DNA from: Corynebacterium propinquum DSM 44285
GTDB lineage: Bacteria; Actinomycetota; Actinomycetes; Mycobacteriales; Mycobacteriaceae
NCBI RefSeq assembly: GCF_000375525.1
Contig: NZ_AQXC01000002.1
Span: forward strand, 1 to 64,000
Reading direction: 5' to 3'
Length of the DNA stretch: 64,000 bases
In this document: positions 8,530-18,618 of the stretch, one piece after another
Layout of the letters: every line of letters starts with the position of its first letter
How positions within the stretch are numbered: position 1 is the first letter of the stretch
Position numbers and translations under genes: made by a program
The notes under the pieces: generated by a model
What the model saw: the letters and a program-made list of their open reading frames with translations, nothing else
Databases searched by the model: none
Told to the model about the DNA's origin: nothing

Positions 8530-9300
8530 CTAGACCGCAGTGTATCCGCCGTCCACAGTCTGTGCACTGCCGGTAATAAACGAAGCATTGGACGACAGCA
8601 AGAACAACACCATCGCTGCTACTTCCCGTACAGAGCCCAGCCGACCCAATGGGTGATCGTTGATCAGCTTGGTCAGCTCATCTTCATCCATGAAGTTAGC
8701 CAACAGGGCATTGCGGATATAGCCTGGGCAGACCGCATTCACGCGAATCGCCTTGGAACCGTATTCCACAGCAGCAGAACGTGTCAGACCAATGACACCG
8801 TGTTTGGCGGCAGAATAGGCCGCCTTGCCCTTGGCGGCAACGAGACCGTGTACCGAGGCGACGTTGACGATGGAGCATTCTGAAGTCATGTCCATGTCCA
8901 AGAATTGATCAATTTCATAACGCATGGCGTAGGCTACACCGTTCAAGTTGAGGTCGATCAAATCGCGCCATTGTCGGCCGCTCATCTTCCCAGTGTATTC
9001 ACCTTCTCCACCGTAGCCTGGCGAATTAACCGCGTAGTGCAAGCCACCGAATTGCTCCACGGCGGTTTGTACCGCAGCCTTGTAGTCCGATTCGGCAGTC
9101 ATGTCGATGTCAATGGCATAGGCCGAGCCTCCGTCTTCACGGATCTTTTCCGCGACGGCGGACGGTGCGTGTTCTGCGGTGTCGGCGACCACCACGTGGG
9201 CGCCTAATTCACCCAATTCATAGCAGATTTCTTCACCAATACCGAAGCCACCGCCGATGACCAAGGCTACTTTCCCACGGAATTCGTCAAAGCTTTTCAT
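8530..9300 (-). CDS. Short-chain dehydrogenase/reductase
   Basis: A 256-residue classical SDR. It has a Rossmann glycine motif GGGFGIG, an acidic residue ending beta-2 (VVADTAEH, suggesting NAD(H) over NADP(H)), an NSPG variant of the NNAG motif, and catalytic Ser (NVASVHG), Tyr and Lys (YSAAKHG), then CPGYI. The substrate is unknown. Its ATG shares one base with the prs stop (TAATG), so it is translationally coupled to prs. It appears to be an insertion into the usual glmU-prs-rplY-pth order. Confidence 0.85.
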   Translation of the reverse strand: MKSFDEFRGKVALVIGGGFGIGEEICYELGELGAHVVVADTAEHAPSAVAEKIREDGGSAYAIDIDMTAESDYKAAVQTAVEQFGGLHYAVNSPGYGGEGEYTGKMSGRQWRDLIDLNLNGVAYAMRYEIDQFLDMDMTSECSIVNVASVHGLVAAKGKAAYSAAKHGVIGLTRSAAVEYGSKAIRVNAVCPGYIRNALLANFMDEDELTKLINDHPLGRLGSVREVAAMVLFLLSSNASFITGSAQTVDGGYTAV

Positions 9301-10289
9301 TAGGCAGACCCCTCGAACAGCGTCGTTACCGAACCGTTTTCAAAGATTTCATTGATGGTACGTGCCAGCAACGGAGCAATGGACAAAACGGTGAGGTTGT
9401 CCCAGCCCTCGGTTGATTGCGGGATGGTGTCAGTGGTGATGACCTCTTCAGCGCCACAGTTCGAGAGCTTCTCGCGGGCTTGGCCGGAAAATACGCCGTG
9501 GGTGCAGGCTACAACGACGGATTTGGCGCCTTCATCCTTCAAGATCTTTGCGGCACCCGCGATAGTTCCACCGGTGTCAATCATGTCGTCGACCAGGATG
9601 CAGTCTTTACCTTTGACATCACCGACGACTCGGTTTGCAACTACCTCGTTGGCAACATCGACGCTGCGGGTCTTGTGTACGAACGCCATTGGGGCGCCGC
9701 CGAGAACGTTCGCCCATTTCTCAGCGACCTTGACACGGCCCGCGTCCGGAGAAACGATGCACATGTTTTCGGTTGGGTAGTGCTCTTTGATGTAGTCAGT
9801 CAGCACAGGCATCGCGTGCATGTGATCCACCGGACCATCGAAGAAGCCCTGGATCTGGTCAGTGTGTAGATCTACCGAGACGAGGCGGTCAGCACCGGCA
9901 GTTTGCAGCATGTCGGAGATCAGACGGGCAGAAATTGGCTCGCGACCGCGGTGTTTTTTATCCTGACGTGCATATGGGTAGAACGGCAAGATAGCGGTGA
10001 TGCGCTTGGCGGAACCACGCTTGAGCGCATCAATCATGATGAGCTGTTCCATCAGCCACTTGTTCAGATCGCCGCCCTCGACGGTTGCGTGAGATTGCAT
10101 GACGAAGCAATCTGCGCCGCGGACTGATTCCTCGAAGCGCACGAAGATTTCCCCGTTTGCGAAGTCTTCAGCGCGCATCGGGGTGATGTGGGTGTCGAGT
10201 TCTTTGGCGACGGCTTCGCCAAGATCTGGGTGTGAGCGGCCATTGAAGACCATCATGTTCTTTTGGTTCATAGCGATCTTGCCAGTCAT
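9300..10289 (-). CDS. prs: Ribose-phosphate pyrophosphokinase (PRPP synthase)
   Basis: This enzyme makes PRPP from ribose 5-phosphate and ATP for nucleotide, His, Trp and NAD synthesis. Key motifs are FVMQSHAT, PYARQDKKHRGREPISA, DLHTDQIQGFFD, and the PRPP loop ILVDDMIDTGGTIAGA. I choose the ATG at 10289 (MTGKIAMNQKNMM), preceded by AGAAGGG, which gives 329 residues. The longer open frame runs back into glmU and is unlikely to be translated. It lies 25 bp after glmU. Confidence 0.93.
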   Translation of the reverse strand: MTGKIAMNQKNMMVFNGRSHPDLGEAVAKELDTHITPMRAEDFANGEIFVRFEESVRGADCFVMQSHATVEGGDLNKWLMEQLIMIDALKRGSAKRITAILPFYPYARQDKKHRGREPISARLISDMLQTAGADRLVSVDLHTDQIQGFFDGPVDHMHAMPVLTDYIKEHYPTENMCIVSPDAGRVKVAEKWANVLGGAPMAFVHKTRSVDVANEVVANRVVGDVKGKDCILVDDMIDTGGTIAGAAKILKDEGAKSVVVACTHGVFSGQAREKLSNCGAEEVITTDTIPQSTEGWDNLTVLSIAPLLARTINEIFENGSVTTLFEGSA

Positions 10290-10314
10290 AGGATTAACCC
10301 TTCTGCTTTGGTGT

Positions 10315-11823
10315 CTACGCTTGTTCGGAACCCTGGTCACTGCCTGCGTCGGTGCTGCCGTTAGTGGCCTCGCCATTGTCAGCGTGGCTCTGTTCGGCAG
10401 CTCGTGCGGCCTGCGCAGAGGAGGTGTCGGGACGCTTTTTTGCGACCCAACCCTCGATATTGCGCTGTCGACCACCCGAGACGGCCAGTGCCCCTGGAGG
10501 AACATCGTCTTTAATCACTGTACCTGCCCCGGAATAGGCGCCATCACCGACGGTCACCGGTGCGATAAACATTGTGTCGGAACCGGTGCGCACGTGATCG
10601 CCCACCACGGTGTGATTCTTGTTCACGCCGTCGTAGTTAACGAAGACCGAAGAAGCACCAATATTTGAGTGCTTGCCGATTGTCGCATCACCCACATATG
10701 TCAGGTGCGGGACCTTGGAACCTTCACCGATCGTGGCTTTTTTGGTCTCTACAAAGCCACCAAGCTTGGCGTTATTACCCAAGTCTGTGCCCGGACGAAG
10801 GTAGGTAAACGGTCCGACATTTGCTTCTGCACCAATGCGCGAGCTTTCTGCGTGGGCACGGACCACACGTGCATTCTTGCCGACGGCAACATCTGTGAGC
10901 GTGCTATCAGGCCCAATCTCTGCGCCGTCCGCGATGGAGGTTTTTCCCCACAGCTGAGTGCCCGGGTGGATGGTGACGTCTTGTCCCACGGTGACACCAG
11001 CACCGATCCAGGTGGTGGCAGGGTCGACAATGGTTGCACCCCCGAGCATGGCTGCTTCTACGGTGCGGCGGTTGAATTCCTTGCCCGCTTCTGCCAGCTG
11101 CACGCGGTTGTTGACACCAGCGAGCTCGCCAGCGTCAGCTGCGACATAAGCACCGACTCCATGGCCCGCCTTGCGCGCAATTGCCAGGACATCAGTGATA
11201 TACAGCTCGCCCTGTGCGTTATCCGTGTTCAGTTGTGTGAGCGCATCGCGCAGAACGGCGGCGTCGAAAGCAAAAACCCCGGAGTTGATTTCTTTAATTT
11301 CGCGGATCTCTTCCGAAGCATCCTTATGCTCGACAATTGCGGTGACCTGCTTATTATCATCGCGCACGATGCGGCCGTAGCCGGTGGCGTCGGCAAGTTC
11401 GACGGACAATACCGTAACGCCAGCTCGCGCGGATTCATGGTGCTCGCGTAGGTGATCGAGGGTTTCTGTACGCAGCAGGGGGACATCGGCATTGGTGACA
11501 ATCACGGTGCCCTGGAAATCTTCCAACCCAGCCATCGCACATTGCACCGCATGTCCGGTGCCAAGCTGTTCTTCTTGCACGGCGGTGGTCAGCTCTGTGC
11601 CGAGCTCGTCGGCAAGCGCGTCGACGGCCGGTGCTACCTGCTCACGCTGATGGCCGACGACCACTACGACATTGTCTGGCTCTAAACCAGCCGCAGCGTG
11701 CACACTATGGGAAAGCAGCGAGCGCCCGCCAATTTCATGCAGTGTTTTCTGGGTCGCAGATTTCATCCGCGTACCGGCGCCGGCAGCTAAGACGATGACC
11801 GCGCAGGAAGATTGTTGAGCCAC
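10315..11823 (-). CDS. glmU: Bifunctional GlmU: GlcN-1-P acetyltransferase and GlcNAc-1-P uridylyltransferase
   Basis: It makes UDP-GlcNAc for peptidoglycan and mycothiol. The N-terminal pyrophosphorylase domain has the [15 protein letters not shown] signature and GTGHAVQCA, with Asp in TNADVPLL. From about residue 250 a left-handed beta-helix of hexapeptide repeats carries the acetyltransferase site ([36 protein letters not shown]). Length is 502, including a Ser/Ala/Asp-rich tail from about 470 that is common in actinobacteria. It is the first gene of the glmU-prs-SDR set. Confidence 0.93.
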   Translation of the reverse strand: MAQQSSCAVIVLAAGAGTRMKSATQKTLHEIGGRSLLSHSVHAAAGLEPDNVVVVVGHQREQVAPAVDALADELGTELTTAVQEEQLGTGHAVQCAMAGLEDFQGTVIVTNADVPLLRTETLDHLREHHESARAGVTVLSVELADATGYGRIVRDDNKQVTAIVEHKDASEEIREIKEINSGVFAFDAAVLRDALTQLNTDNAQGELYITDVLAIARKAGHGVGAYVAADAGELAGVNNRVQLAEAGKEFNRRTVEAAMLGGATIVDPATTWIGAGVTVGQDVTIHPGTQLWGKTSIADGAEIGPDSTLTDVAVGKNARVVRAHAESSRIGAEANVGPFTYLRPGTDLGNNAKLGGFVETKKATIGEGSKVPHLTYVGDATIGKHSNIGASSVFVNYDGVNKNHTVVGDHVRTGSDTMFIAPVTVGDGAYSGAGTVIKDDVPPGALAVSGGRQRNIEGWVAKKRPDTSSAQAARAAEQSHADNGEATNGSTDAGSDQGSEQA

Positions 11824-11913
11824 AGCGAGAATTCACTCCTGAACAAATGGGGGTTAACTAATGGCATCAATCATAACGATGTGTTCGCACACGCGCGGTT
11901 GACCGCGGGGCGG

Positions 11914-13185
11914 TTAGCTACCTTGTGAGACTTCCGGAAGCTTGCGAGCGGCCCAAACACCGACGAAACCGATAAGAGCCAAAAACACTAATGCCCAGGC
12001 AGGGCCTTGGAGTGCGATGACCGACGACAATGCGCCGACACCTAACAGAATTACGCCCATCAGTGTGTTTGCGGCACCGGTATAGCGGGTGCGTTGGTCG
12101 TTTTCAGCCATATCCACGAGATAGGTCGAACGAGCCACGCGTATGGCGGCGTGGCTGAGGGAAACTAAGAAAAATCCCAGTGGAAATAGTACGGAATTCC
12201 AGCCGGGAGGAAGAGTCAGTGAGCTTGCTACCAGCAGCAACAGCACCAATGAGGCCGTGCCAGCGGCGACGGACATCACGGTCTTGGAGGAACGATCAGA
12301 CCAGATCCCGGAAATCCTTCCTGCAAGCAGCGCTGAAAGGCCAGAGACAAACACGAAAGCGCCCAAATCGGCGAAACTGCTGTCGTTGCGCGCGCTCAGT
12401 GTGACGATAAAAGCGGTGGAGAACGAAGAGACCAAGAGTAGAGAGCGCACGATGACGAATTGTCGGAAATGGGCGTCGTTAAGCAATAACTGCCAGGTAT
12501 CGCTATACCAGGGAAGTGTGGTGCTGGGAAGGGCTGATTGCGCAGCATTCTTGGCCGGTCGAGTGCTGAGGTTTTCGTCGACACGCGCGAAAGATAGCGC
12601 TGCCACACACCAACCGAGTGCACCAATGCCAATGAGGACTGCACCGACCCAAACAGGAATTGGGGAGGGGACGAACAACAGCACGCCACCGACAGCGATA
12701 GTGACGATGCCCGATAACGTGGTTGCGGTGCCGGTGACCGCGCCGCGTTGTCCTTTGCTGACAGCCCGGCCCAAAACGTCTTTCCCGGAAAGTGAACACA
12801 AGGAACGAAAAATCGCTAGGCAGGCTAAAAGCGCCACGATCGCAACCCCCAGCGAGGTTCCGGTCAGTACTAATGCGGCAATTGCCATGAGTGCAGCACA
12901 GAGCGCTTGACCTAGTGAGCCCAGTAGCCAAATCCGTTTCCGGGATCCTTGAGATGTGACCCACCCCCGCAGTGCAGCCTGTGGGAGCATGGCTAAGGAC
13001 TCGCGAACCGGCACCAGCAAACCAGAAAATGCTGCTGGCACTCCAGCAGCGGTAAATAGCCAGGGCAAGACAGTTTTGGCTGAGGCCGTCTGGTCACCAA
13101 TGTTTTGTAGCGCGTTGGCGATGGCAATGTGGCGGCCATTGCTCTGCTGCTGATTGCGTGCGGTGCGCGGGGAGCCGAGATTCAT
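11914..13185 (-). CDS. MFS transporter
   Basis: A 423-residue integral membrane protein with about 12 hydrophobic segments and a longer polar loop near residues 210-235 (ENLSTRPAKNAAQS) between the two halves. The substrate is unknown. A VSKGQRGAVTGTA stretch and the SQGSRKRIWLLGSLGQ loop after TM2 fit major-facilitator topology. It lies upstream of glmU with 90 bp between them and may be an independent gene. Start at ATG 13185. Confidence 0.8.
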   Translation of the reverse strand: MNLGSPRTARNQQQSNGRHIAIANALQNIGDQTASAKTVLPWLFTAAGVPAAFSGLLVPVRESLAMLPQAALRGWVTSQGSRKRIWLLGSLGQALCAALMAIAALVLTGTSLGVAIVALLACLAIFRSLCSLSGKDVLGRAVSKGQRGAVTGTATTLSGIVTIAVGGVLLFVPSPIPVWVGAVLIGIGALGWCVAALSFARVDENLSTRPAKNAAQSALPSTTLPWYSDTWQLLLNDAHFRQFVIVRSLLLVSSFSTAFIVTLSARNDSSFADLGAFVFVSGLSALLAGRISGIWSDRSSKTVMSVAAGTASLVLLLLVASSLTLPPGWNSVLFPLGFFLVSLSHAAIRVARSTYLVDMAENDQRTRYTGAANTLMGVILLGVGALSSVIALQGPAWALVFLALIGFVGVWAARKLPEVSQGS

Positions 13186-13407
13186 AGTTCAAGGCTAATG
13201 ATAATGGCGAGTGCGGGGCGAAAAGTCCTGGCTGTGTGTTGTATGGCCTGTTGTATGGAGCTTTGTGTGACCGGTGGTTTTTATTTCTTCACCTAGTTGT
13301 GTAAGATTGCAAGCCGTTGGTGCACAACTGCACATTCGTCTCGATGTCATCATCTGATGATGATTATCCCGAATGGCAACGTAATGATAATGCAGTAGCG
13401 CTGACGT

Positions 13408-13479
13408 TTCCCCATGGTGTAATCGGCAACACTACGGTTTTTGGTACCGTCATTCTAGGTTCGAGTCCTGGTGGGGAAG
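13408..13479 (+). tRNA. tRNA-Gln (anticodon TTG)
   Basis: A full cloverleaf is visible. The acceptor TTCCCCA pairs with TGGGGAA. The anticodon stem ACGGT/ACCGT closes the loop TTTTGGT with anticodon TTG. The T arm is CTAGG-TTCGAGT-CCTGG. The discriminator is G and CCA is not encoded. Length 72. It lies between the MFS gene and mfd. Confidence 0.93.
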
Positions 13480-13543
13480 CTTTTTCATATCAAGGGGTAA
13501 GGCTCCAGCCACCAGCCATTTCAGTCAGGAGAATGATCCCGAA

Positions 13544-16500
13544 GTGAATATGCTCGCCGGCCTATTAAAAGTTGCTGCCAGCGATCCGAAACTCAAAGGG
13601 CTCATCAATCATGTTGGTGAACCAACCCTGCACATCACCGGCATTACGCAAGCTCGGCCCTGGGCTATCGGCACCCTGGCGCACCATGCCCCGGTGGTAG
13701 TGCTCACAGCCACCGGCCGTGAAGCTGAAGACCTACAGGCAGAATTAGCTGCCATGCTGGGTAATAAGGTCGCGATGTTTCCCGCGTGGGAAACTTTGCC
13801 ACATGAGCGTTTGTCTCCGGGGGCAGATATCGTCGGTAAGCGTGCTGACGTGCTGCATCGCTTAGACGAGCTGGACGTTATCGTGACCCCAGCACGCGGA
13901 TTGGCGCAACCAGTGCTGGAATCTGTCGACGGCCGGGTGCCGATTAGCCTGGCTGAAGACCAAGAATATGACTTTGACCAGCTGGTTGCTGAATTAGAAT
14001 TCCGTGCATATTCGCACGTCGATATGGTCAGTAAAAAAGGCCAATTCGCCAAACGCGGCGGCATCGTCGATGTCTATCCCACGACCCTGGACTATCCAGT
14101 GCGCATCGAATTCTGGGGTGATGAAATCACCGATATCCGCCAGTTTTCTGTGGCAGACCAACGAACGATCTCTGAGATCGAAGTTGGCAAAGTTGCTATT
14201 TTCCCGGCTCGTGAACTGCCCATTACCGATGCGGTAGCAGCGAAAGCGGAAAAACTCGCACGCGAGTATGCTTCCAACGCGACGCTAGCGGAATTGCTCA
14301 CCAAGATCTCGGAAAAGATCCCATCGGAAGGCATGGAAGCGTTGCTTCCGGTGCTGGCGGATACGCCGATGGTGTCGCTGTTGGACCTGGTGCCTGATAA
14401 CACGCATGTTCTGGTCATGGACCCAGAAAAGGTGCGGCGTAGGGTAGAGGACCTGCACGATACCGACGCAGAATTTTTGGCCGCGAGCTGGGAAGCAGCA
14501 GCCATGGGGGCGGATGGCCCGGTGGCCCACAACAAACTTGACTTGTCGGCAGCAAACTACTTGTCCCTGGAACAATTAGAAGACATCACCCGGGAACGTG
14601 GCAGTTCCTGGTGGACGTTCGCCCCTCCAGGAATGTTTGCCGCAGATGAGGCCGCGACGTTGCCGCTCGAATTTGAGGCTGGTCCGCAGCCAAAAGGCGA
14701 TGCCAAAGAAATCGAAGCGATGATGTCGCAGCTTCGCGCCCATTGCCAGTCGGGTGGACGCGCAGCATATATCGCCCCGGCAGCCGGTGCTATCAAACGC
14801 ATGGCGGAACGATTCCGCGAAAACGGCATCTCGGCGCACGTGGCAGAGCCCGGCTGGCAACCCAACGCTGGCGAGATCACGCTGTATCAAGCATTGAGCC
14901 ACGCCGGATTGGTCTTTCCGAAAGTCTGCAACCAGCACGACGGTGCGACACTGCCGTTGGTCGTGGTTACCGAAACCGATCTGACCGGTAACCGTGTCGG
15001 CGATATCGCCGGTGCCAAACGTCGACCCGCCAAACGGCGCAACCGAGTGGACCCGCTGGCACTGAAAAAAGGCGATTTCGTCGTCCACGAAACCCACGGC
15101 ATCGGCAAGTTCATCAAGATGGCTGAGCGCACGATCAATGCTGGTGGGGAAAGCTCCCGCCGCGAATACATTGTGCTGGAATACGCCGCTTCGAAGCGCG
15201 GACAACCCGCAGACCAATTGTGGGTGCCCATGGAATCACTGGACCTGCTGAGCAAATACACCGGCGGGCAAGCACCGACGCTGTCGAAAATGGGCGGATC
15301 GGACTGGAAAAACACCAAGAAAAAGGCGCGCGCAGCGGTCCGCGAAATCGCTGGCGAGCTGGTGCAACTTTATGCGAAGCGCCAAGCCGCGCCGGGATAT
15401 TCTTTTGCCCCGGATTCTCCTTGGCAAGCGGAGATGGAAGATAACTTCCCGTTCGTCGAAACCGAAGACCAGATGCTGGCCATCGAAGCAGTGAAAGCGG
15501 ATATGGAATCGTCGGTCCCGATGGACCGTGTTGTCGTCGGCGACGTTGGCTATGGCAAAACCGAGGTTGCGGTGCGTGCTGCTTTCAAAGCGGTGCAAGA
15601 TGGAAAACAAGTCGCGGTATTGGTGCCGACCACGCTGTTGGCACAGCAACACTACGACACGTTTGCTGAACGCATGGCAGGCTTCCCAGTTGAGATGCGG
15701 GTGCTTTCGCGGTTTAGTACCGCGGGAGAAGCCAAGCAGATCATTAAAGAGCTTGCCAACGGCACCGTCGATATCGTGATTGGTACTCACCGGTTGCTGC
15801 AGACCGGCGTGCAGTGGAAAAACCTCGGCTTGATCGTCGTGGATGAGGAACAGCGCTTCGGTGTCGAGCACAAAGAACACATCAAAGCCTTGCGTTCATC
15901 CGTCGACGTACTCACGATGTCTGCAACCCCAATCCCACGCACCCTGGAGATGTCGATGGCGGGTATCCGGGAAATGTCGACGATCCTTACCCCACCGGAA
16001 GACCGGCACCCGATCCTGACGTATGTCGGTGCCTACGAAGACAAACAGGTTGCGGCTGCGATCCGCCGCGAGCTGTTACGCGATGGTCAGACCTTCGTGA
16101 TCCACAACAAGGTCGCGGACATCGAGAAAAAGGCCCGGGAAATCCGCGAACTGGTGCCTGAGGCTCGCGTCGTCGTCGCCCATGGGCAAATGAACGAGGA
16201 CCTGCTGGAACGTACCGTGCAGGGGTTTTGGGATCGCGAATACGACGTGCTGGTATGCACCACGATCGTGGAAACCGGCTTGGATATCGCCAACGCCAAC
16301 ACCTTGATCGTGGAAAATGCCCACCAGATGGGGCTGTCACAGTTGCACCAGCTGCGCGGTCGCGTCGGACGTTCCCGGGAGCGCGGGTACGCCTACTTCT
16401 TGTACCCGCAAGGAGCCACACTTTCTGAGACCAGCTATGACCGCTTGGCGACGATTGCGCAAAACAACGATCTCGGTGCCGGTATGGCAGTGGCCATGAA

Positions 16501-17290
16501 AGACCTGGAAATGCGCGGAGCCGGAAACGTGCTGGGCGCCCAACAATCCGGGCATATCGCAGGCGTCGGCTTCGATATGTATGTCCGGTTGGTCGGCGAA
16601 GCTGTCGAAACCTTCAAAGCGCTTTCCCGCGGTGAGGCACTGGATGCCACAGATCAGTCGCCGAAAGAAATTCGTATCGACCTGCCGGTGGATGCGCATA
16701 TCCCGGAACACTATATTTCTTCGGAACGCCTGCGTTTGGAGGTCTACCGCAAGTTGGCGTCGTCGCAGGATAATAAAGACCTACGCCTCGTCGTCGAGGA
16801 AATGGAAGACCGTTACGGCCCGATTCCGGAAGAGGTCGAGCGTTTGCTGGCCGTGGCACGCCTGCGCCACCAGGCACGGCGCGCCGGGGTTACCGACATC
16901 ATGGTGCAAGGCACCCGGATCAAGGTCGGGCCGGTGGAATTGCCGGATTCGAAACAGGTACGACTGAAACGCACGCATCCTGGTGCGAATTATCGTGCCG
17001 CCGCCAAGGCTATTCAGTTGCCATTTCCGAAGGCTGGCCGCGGCAACGTGACGGACCCGAAGCTGCGCGATGTGGAACTTTTGCAGTGGATGGCGGATTT
17101 CCTGAGCGAGATGTTTGACGTGGAAGCCACCGATGTTTCTGGTGGCAAGAAACCGAAGGCACCCGTGCAGGATTCCGCTGGCGCCAGTTCCGGTGCCACC
17201 GGCACAACCACGACGCGGCGTAAAGGCTCGGCTAAGACTAAGACGCGGGCGCAAAAATCCGGTGGATCCGTGTTCTCCCTCAGTGAATAG
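13544..17290 (+). CDS. mfd: Transcription-repair coupling factor
   Basis: A 1248-residue DNA translocase that removes stalled RNA polymerase and recruits UvrA. From the N-terminus: UvrB-like module (LTATGREAEDL, FPAWETLPHERLSP), RNA-polymerase interacting domain (KGDFVVHETHGIGKF), RecG-like helicase with Walker A GDVGYGKTEVA, DEEQRFG and SATPIPRTLEMS, motif VI region QLRGRVGRSRERGYAYFLY, and the C-terminal TRCF domain. Its Lys/Thr-rich tail (from about 1200) is non-conserved. GTG start at 13544. The position before mazG and eno matches mycobacterial order. Confidence 0.95.
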   Translation: MNMLAGLLKVAASDPKLKGLINHVGEPTLHITGITQARPWAIGTLAHHAPVVVLTATGREAEDLQAELAAMLGNKVAMFPAWETLPHERLSPGADIVGKRADVLHRLDELDVIVTPARGLAQPVLESVDGRVPISLAEDQEYDFDQLVAELEFRAYSHVDMVSKKGQFAKRGGIVDVYPTTLDYPVRIEFWGDEITDIRQFSVADQRTISEIEVGKVAIFPARELPITDAVAAKAEKLAREYASNATLAELLTKISEKIPSEGMEALLPVLADTPMVSLLDLVPDNTHVLVMDPEKVRRRVEDLHDTDAEFLAASWEAAAMGADGPVAHNKLDLSAANYLSLEQLEDITRERGSSWWTFAPPGMFAADEAATLPLEFEAGPQPKGDAKEIEAMMSQLRAHCQSGGRAAYIAPAAGAIKRMAERFRENGISAHVAEPGWQPNAGEITLYQALSHAGLVFPKVCNQHDGATLPLVVVTETDLTGNRVGDIAGAKRRPAKRRNRVDPLALKKGDFVVHETHGIGKFIKMAERTINAGGESSRREYIVLEYAASKRGQPADQLWVPMESLDLLSKYTGGQAPTLSKMGGSDWKNTKKKARAAVREIAGELVQLYAKRQAAPGYSFAPDSPWQAEMEDNFPFVETEDQMLAIEAVKADMESSVPMDRVVVGDVGYGKTEVAVRAAFKAVQDGKQVAVLVPTTLLAQQHYDTFAERMAGFPVEMRVLSRFSTAGEAKQIIKELANGTVDIVIGTHRLLQTGVQWKNLGLIVVDEEQRFGVEHKEHIKALRSSVDVLTMSATPIPRTLEMSMAGIREMSTILTPPEDRHPILTYVGAYEDKQVAAAIRRELLRDGQTFVIHNKVADIEKKAREIRELVPEARVVVAHGQMNEDLLERTVQGFWDREYDVLVCTTIVETGLDIANANTLIVENAHQMGLSQLHQLRGRVGRSRERGYAYFLYPQGATLSETSYDRLATIAQNNDLGAGMAVAMKDLEMRGAGNVLGAQQSGHIAGVGFDMYVRLVGEAVETFKALSRGEALDATDQSPKEIRIDLPVDAHIPEHYISSERLRLEVYRKLASSQDNKDLRLVVEEMEDRYGPIPEEVERLLAVARLRHQARRAGVTDIMVQGTRIKVGPVELPDSKQVRLKRTHPGANYRAAAKAIQLPFPKAGRGNVTDPKLRDVELLQWMADFLSEMFDVEATDVSGGKKPKAPVQDSAGASSGATGTTTTRRKGSAKTKTRAQKSGGSVFSLSE

Positions 17291-17304
17291 GTGGTAGCGC
17301 GACG

Positions 17305-17913
17305 ATGCTGGATTTTGGTGCAGACGCAGATGTCGTTGCTCCACAACTATTGGGCTGCACGTTGTCCTATGGACCCGTGGCGATTGAGATCACGGAGGTG
17401 GAAGCCTATCTGCATGGCACCGACGAAGCTGCGCACAGTTTCCGCGGCAAAACGCCTGCCAATGTTGCATTGTGGGGGCCGGGTGGCCATCTATATGTGT
17501 ATATCTCGTATGGAATTCACCGCTGCTGCAATCTGGTGTGTGGGCCAGACGGCACTGGTCAGGGATGTTTGATCCGCGCCGGACGCGTGCTTAGCGGCGA
17601 GGAAGAGGCGCGTAGCCGCAGGGGTGAGGTGAGTTTTGCACGGTTAGCCTCTGGTCCGGGTAACGTAGGCAAGGCCTTGGGGCTGGGCACCGAGCACAAT
17701 CATCTTCCCGTGCACCAGATTCCACACGACGCCCCGGACACGCATATTTACGCCGACGCACCGATGCATCCGCGACTTGAGGCGCGCTCGCAGGAACCAG
17801 CATGGGTGGCTGGGCCACGCATCGGCATATCCAAAAACGTCGATGCCCCGTTGCGGTTTTGGATTCCGGGTGATCAGACTGTGACCAGCCCGAAGCGCCC
17901 GCCGAAGAAGTAG
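17305..17913 (+). CDS. DNA-3-methyladenine glycosylase (AAG/MPG family)
   Basis: A 202-residue base-excision repair glycosylase of the eukaryotic-like MPG fold. Signatures are LLGCTLSYG, the catalytic-region ITEVEAYLHGTDEAAHSFRG (EAYLHG holds the general-base Glu), LYVYISYGIHRCCNLV, LIRAGRVL and SGPGNVGKALG. It removes alkylated purines from DNA. It starts 15 bp after mfd, so it is probably co-transcribed, and both genes act in DNA repair. Confidence 0.88.
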   Translation: MLDFGADADVVAPQLLGCTLSYGPVAIEITEVEAYLHGTDEAAHSFRGKTPANVALWGPGGHLYVYISYGIHRCCNLVCGPDGTGQGCLIRAGRVLSGEEEARSRRGEVSFARLASGPGNVGKALGLGTEHNHLPVHQIPHDAPDTHIYADAPMHPRLEARSQEPAWVAGPRIGISKNVDAPLRFWIPGDQTVTSPKRPPKK

Positions 17914-18018
17914 ACCGGTTTCATAGGGCCGGTGTACTAAGATAGGGCGGAAGAAAAACACCCCAGCACAGGCATAGTGACCGACTGCCTGATCCGCTCC
18001 GAGAAAGGAGCCGCACCA

Positions 18019-18618
18019 GTGCGCGCAGATGCCCAAGCAAACCGCGAAGCCATCATCCGGGCTTCTCATCGTCTGTTCCGGCAACAAGGGATTGATGTGA
18101 CATTTCGCGCCATCGCTGCAGAGGCCGAGGTTGGCGTGGCCACAGTGCACCGGAATTTTCCGGACCGGTGGGCACTAATTTTGGCGGTCGGTGATTACGT
18201 CTACGCGCAACACCGTGAAATCATCGAAAAATATGATGCGCGCTGGGATGACGACCCGTGGCAAGCGTGGACCAATGTGGTCGTTGAACTCGTGGAACAG
18301 GGGATAGGTCCGTTGAGCGAGCAGGTCTCGCGGTATGCCGAACGCGAAGACCTTGTCGAACAATTCGCCAGCGTGGTGCGCAACCGCGATATGCAACCAT
18401 TCGAAAAATTACTGGCAAAGGCCGCGCACCACGGTTTTGTGTCGGAGGATCTGCACGCCAAACGATTTATTATCACCATCGGCGTGCTGTCCCGGAAACT
18501 CACCAGCGTGGCCAGCGATATTATGCCTGACCACCAGCGGTGGATGACGCAGCTGGTGCTTGCAGGCCTTGCACAAGCACCTACGACTGTGGAGTTGCGT
18601 CGGGTAGATCCCGAATAA
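18019..18618 (+). CDS. TetR/AcrR-family transcriptional regulator
   Basis: About 199 residues. The N-terminal helix-turn-helix is typical (IIRASHRLFRQQGID, FRAIAAEAEVGVATVHRNFPDRWAL, read as two stretches). I choose the GTG at 18019, which follows GAAAGGAG at good spacing. The ligand domain has no recognisable specificity. The gene converges on the FAD/NAD(P)-binding gene and overlaps its 3' end by 38 bp. The target is unknown and there is no obvious divergent partner. Confidence 0.82.
   Translation: MRADAQANREAIIRASHRLFRQQGIDVTFRAIAAEAEVGVATVHRNFPDRWALILAVGDYVYAQHREIIEKYDARWDDDPWQAWTNVVVELVEQGIGPLSEQVSRYAEREDLVEQFASVVRNRDMQPFEKLLAKAAHHGFVSEDLHAKRFIITIGVLSRKLTSVASDIMPDHQRWMTQLVLAGLAQAPTTVELRRVDPE

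Noticed and set aside
12143..12910. 255-codon ORF antisense to the MFS gene
   Set aside because: Opposite strand of a clear membrane protein; composition is that of a shadow frame.
13832..16120. Near copies of the decamer in mfd (e.g. CATCGGCAAG, CTTGCCAACG)
   Set aside because: One mismatch each; counted only as near matches and not included in the 20 exact copies.
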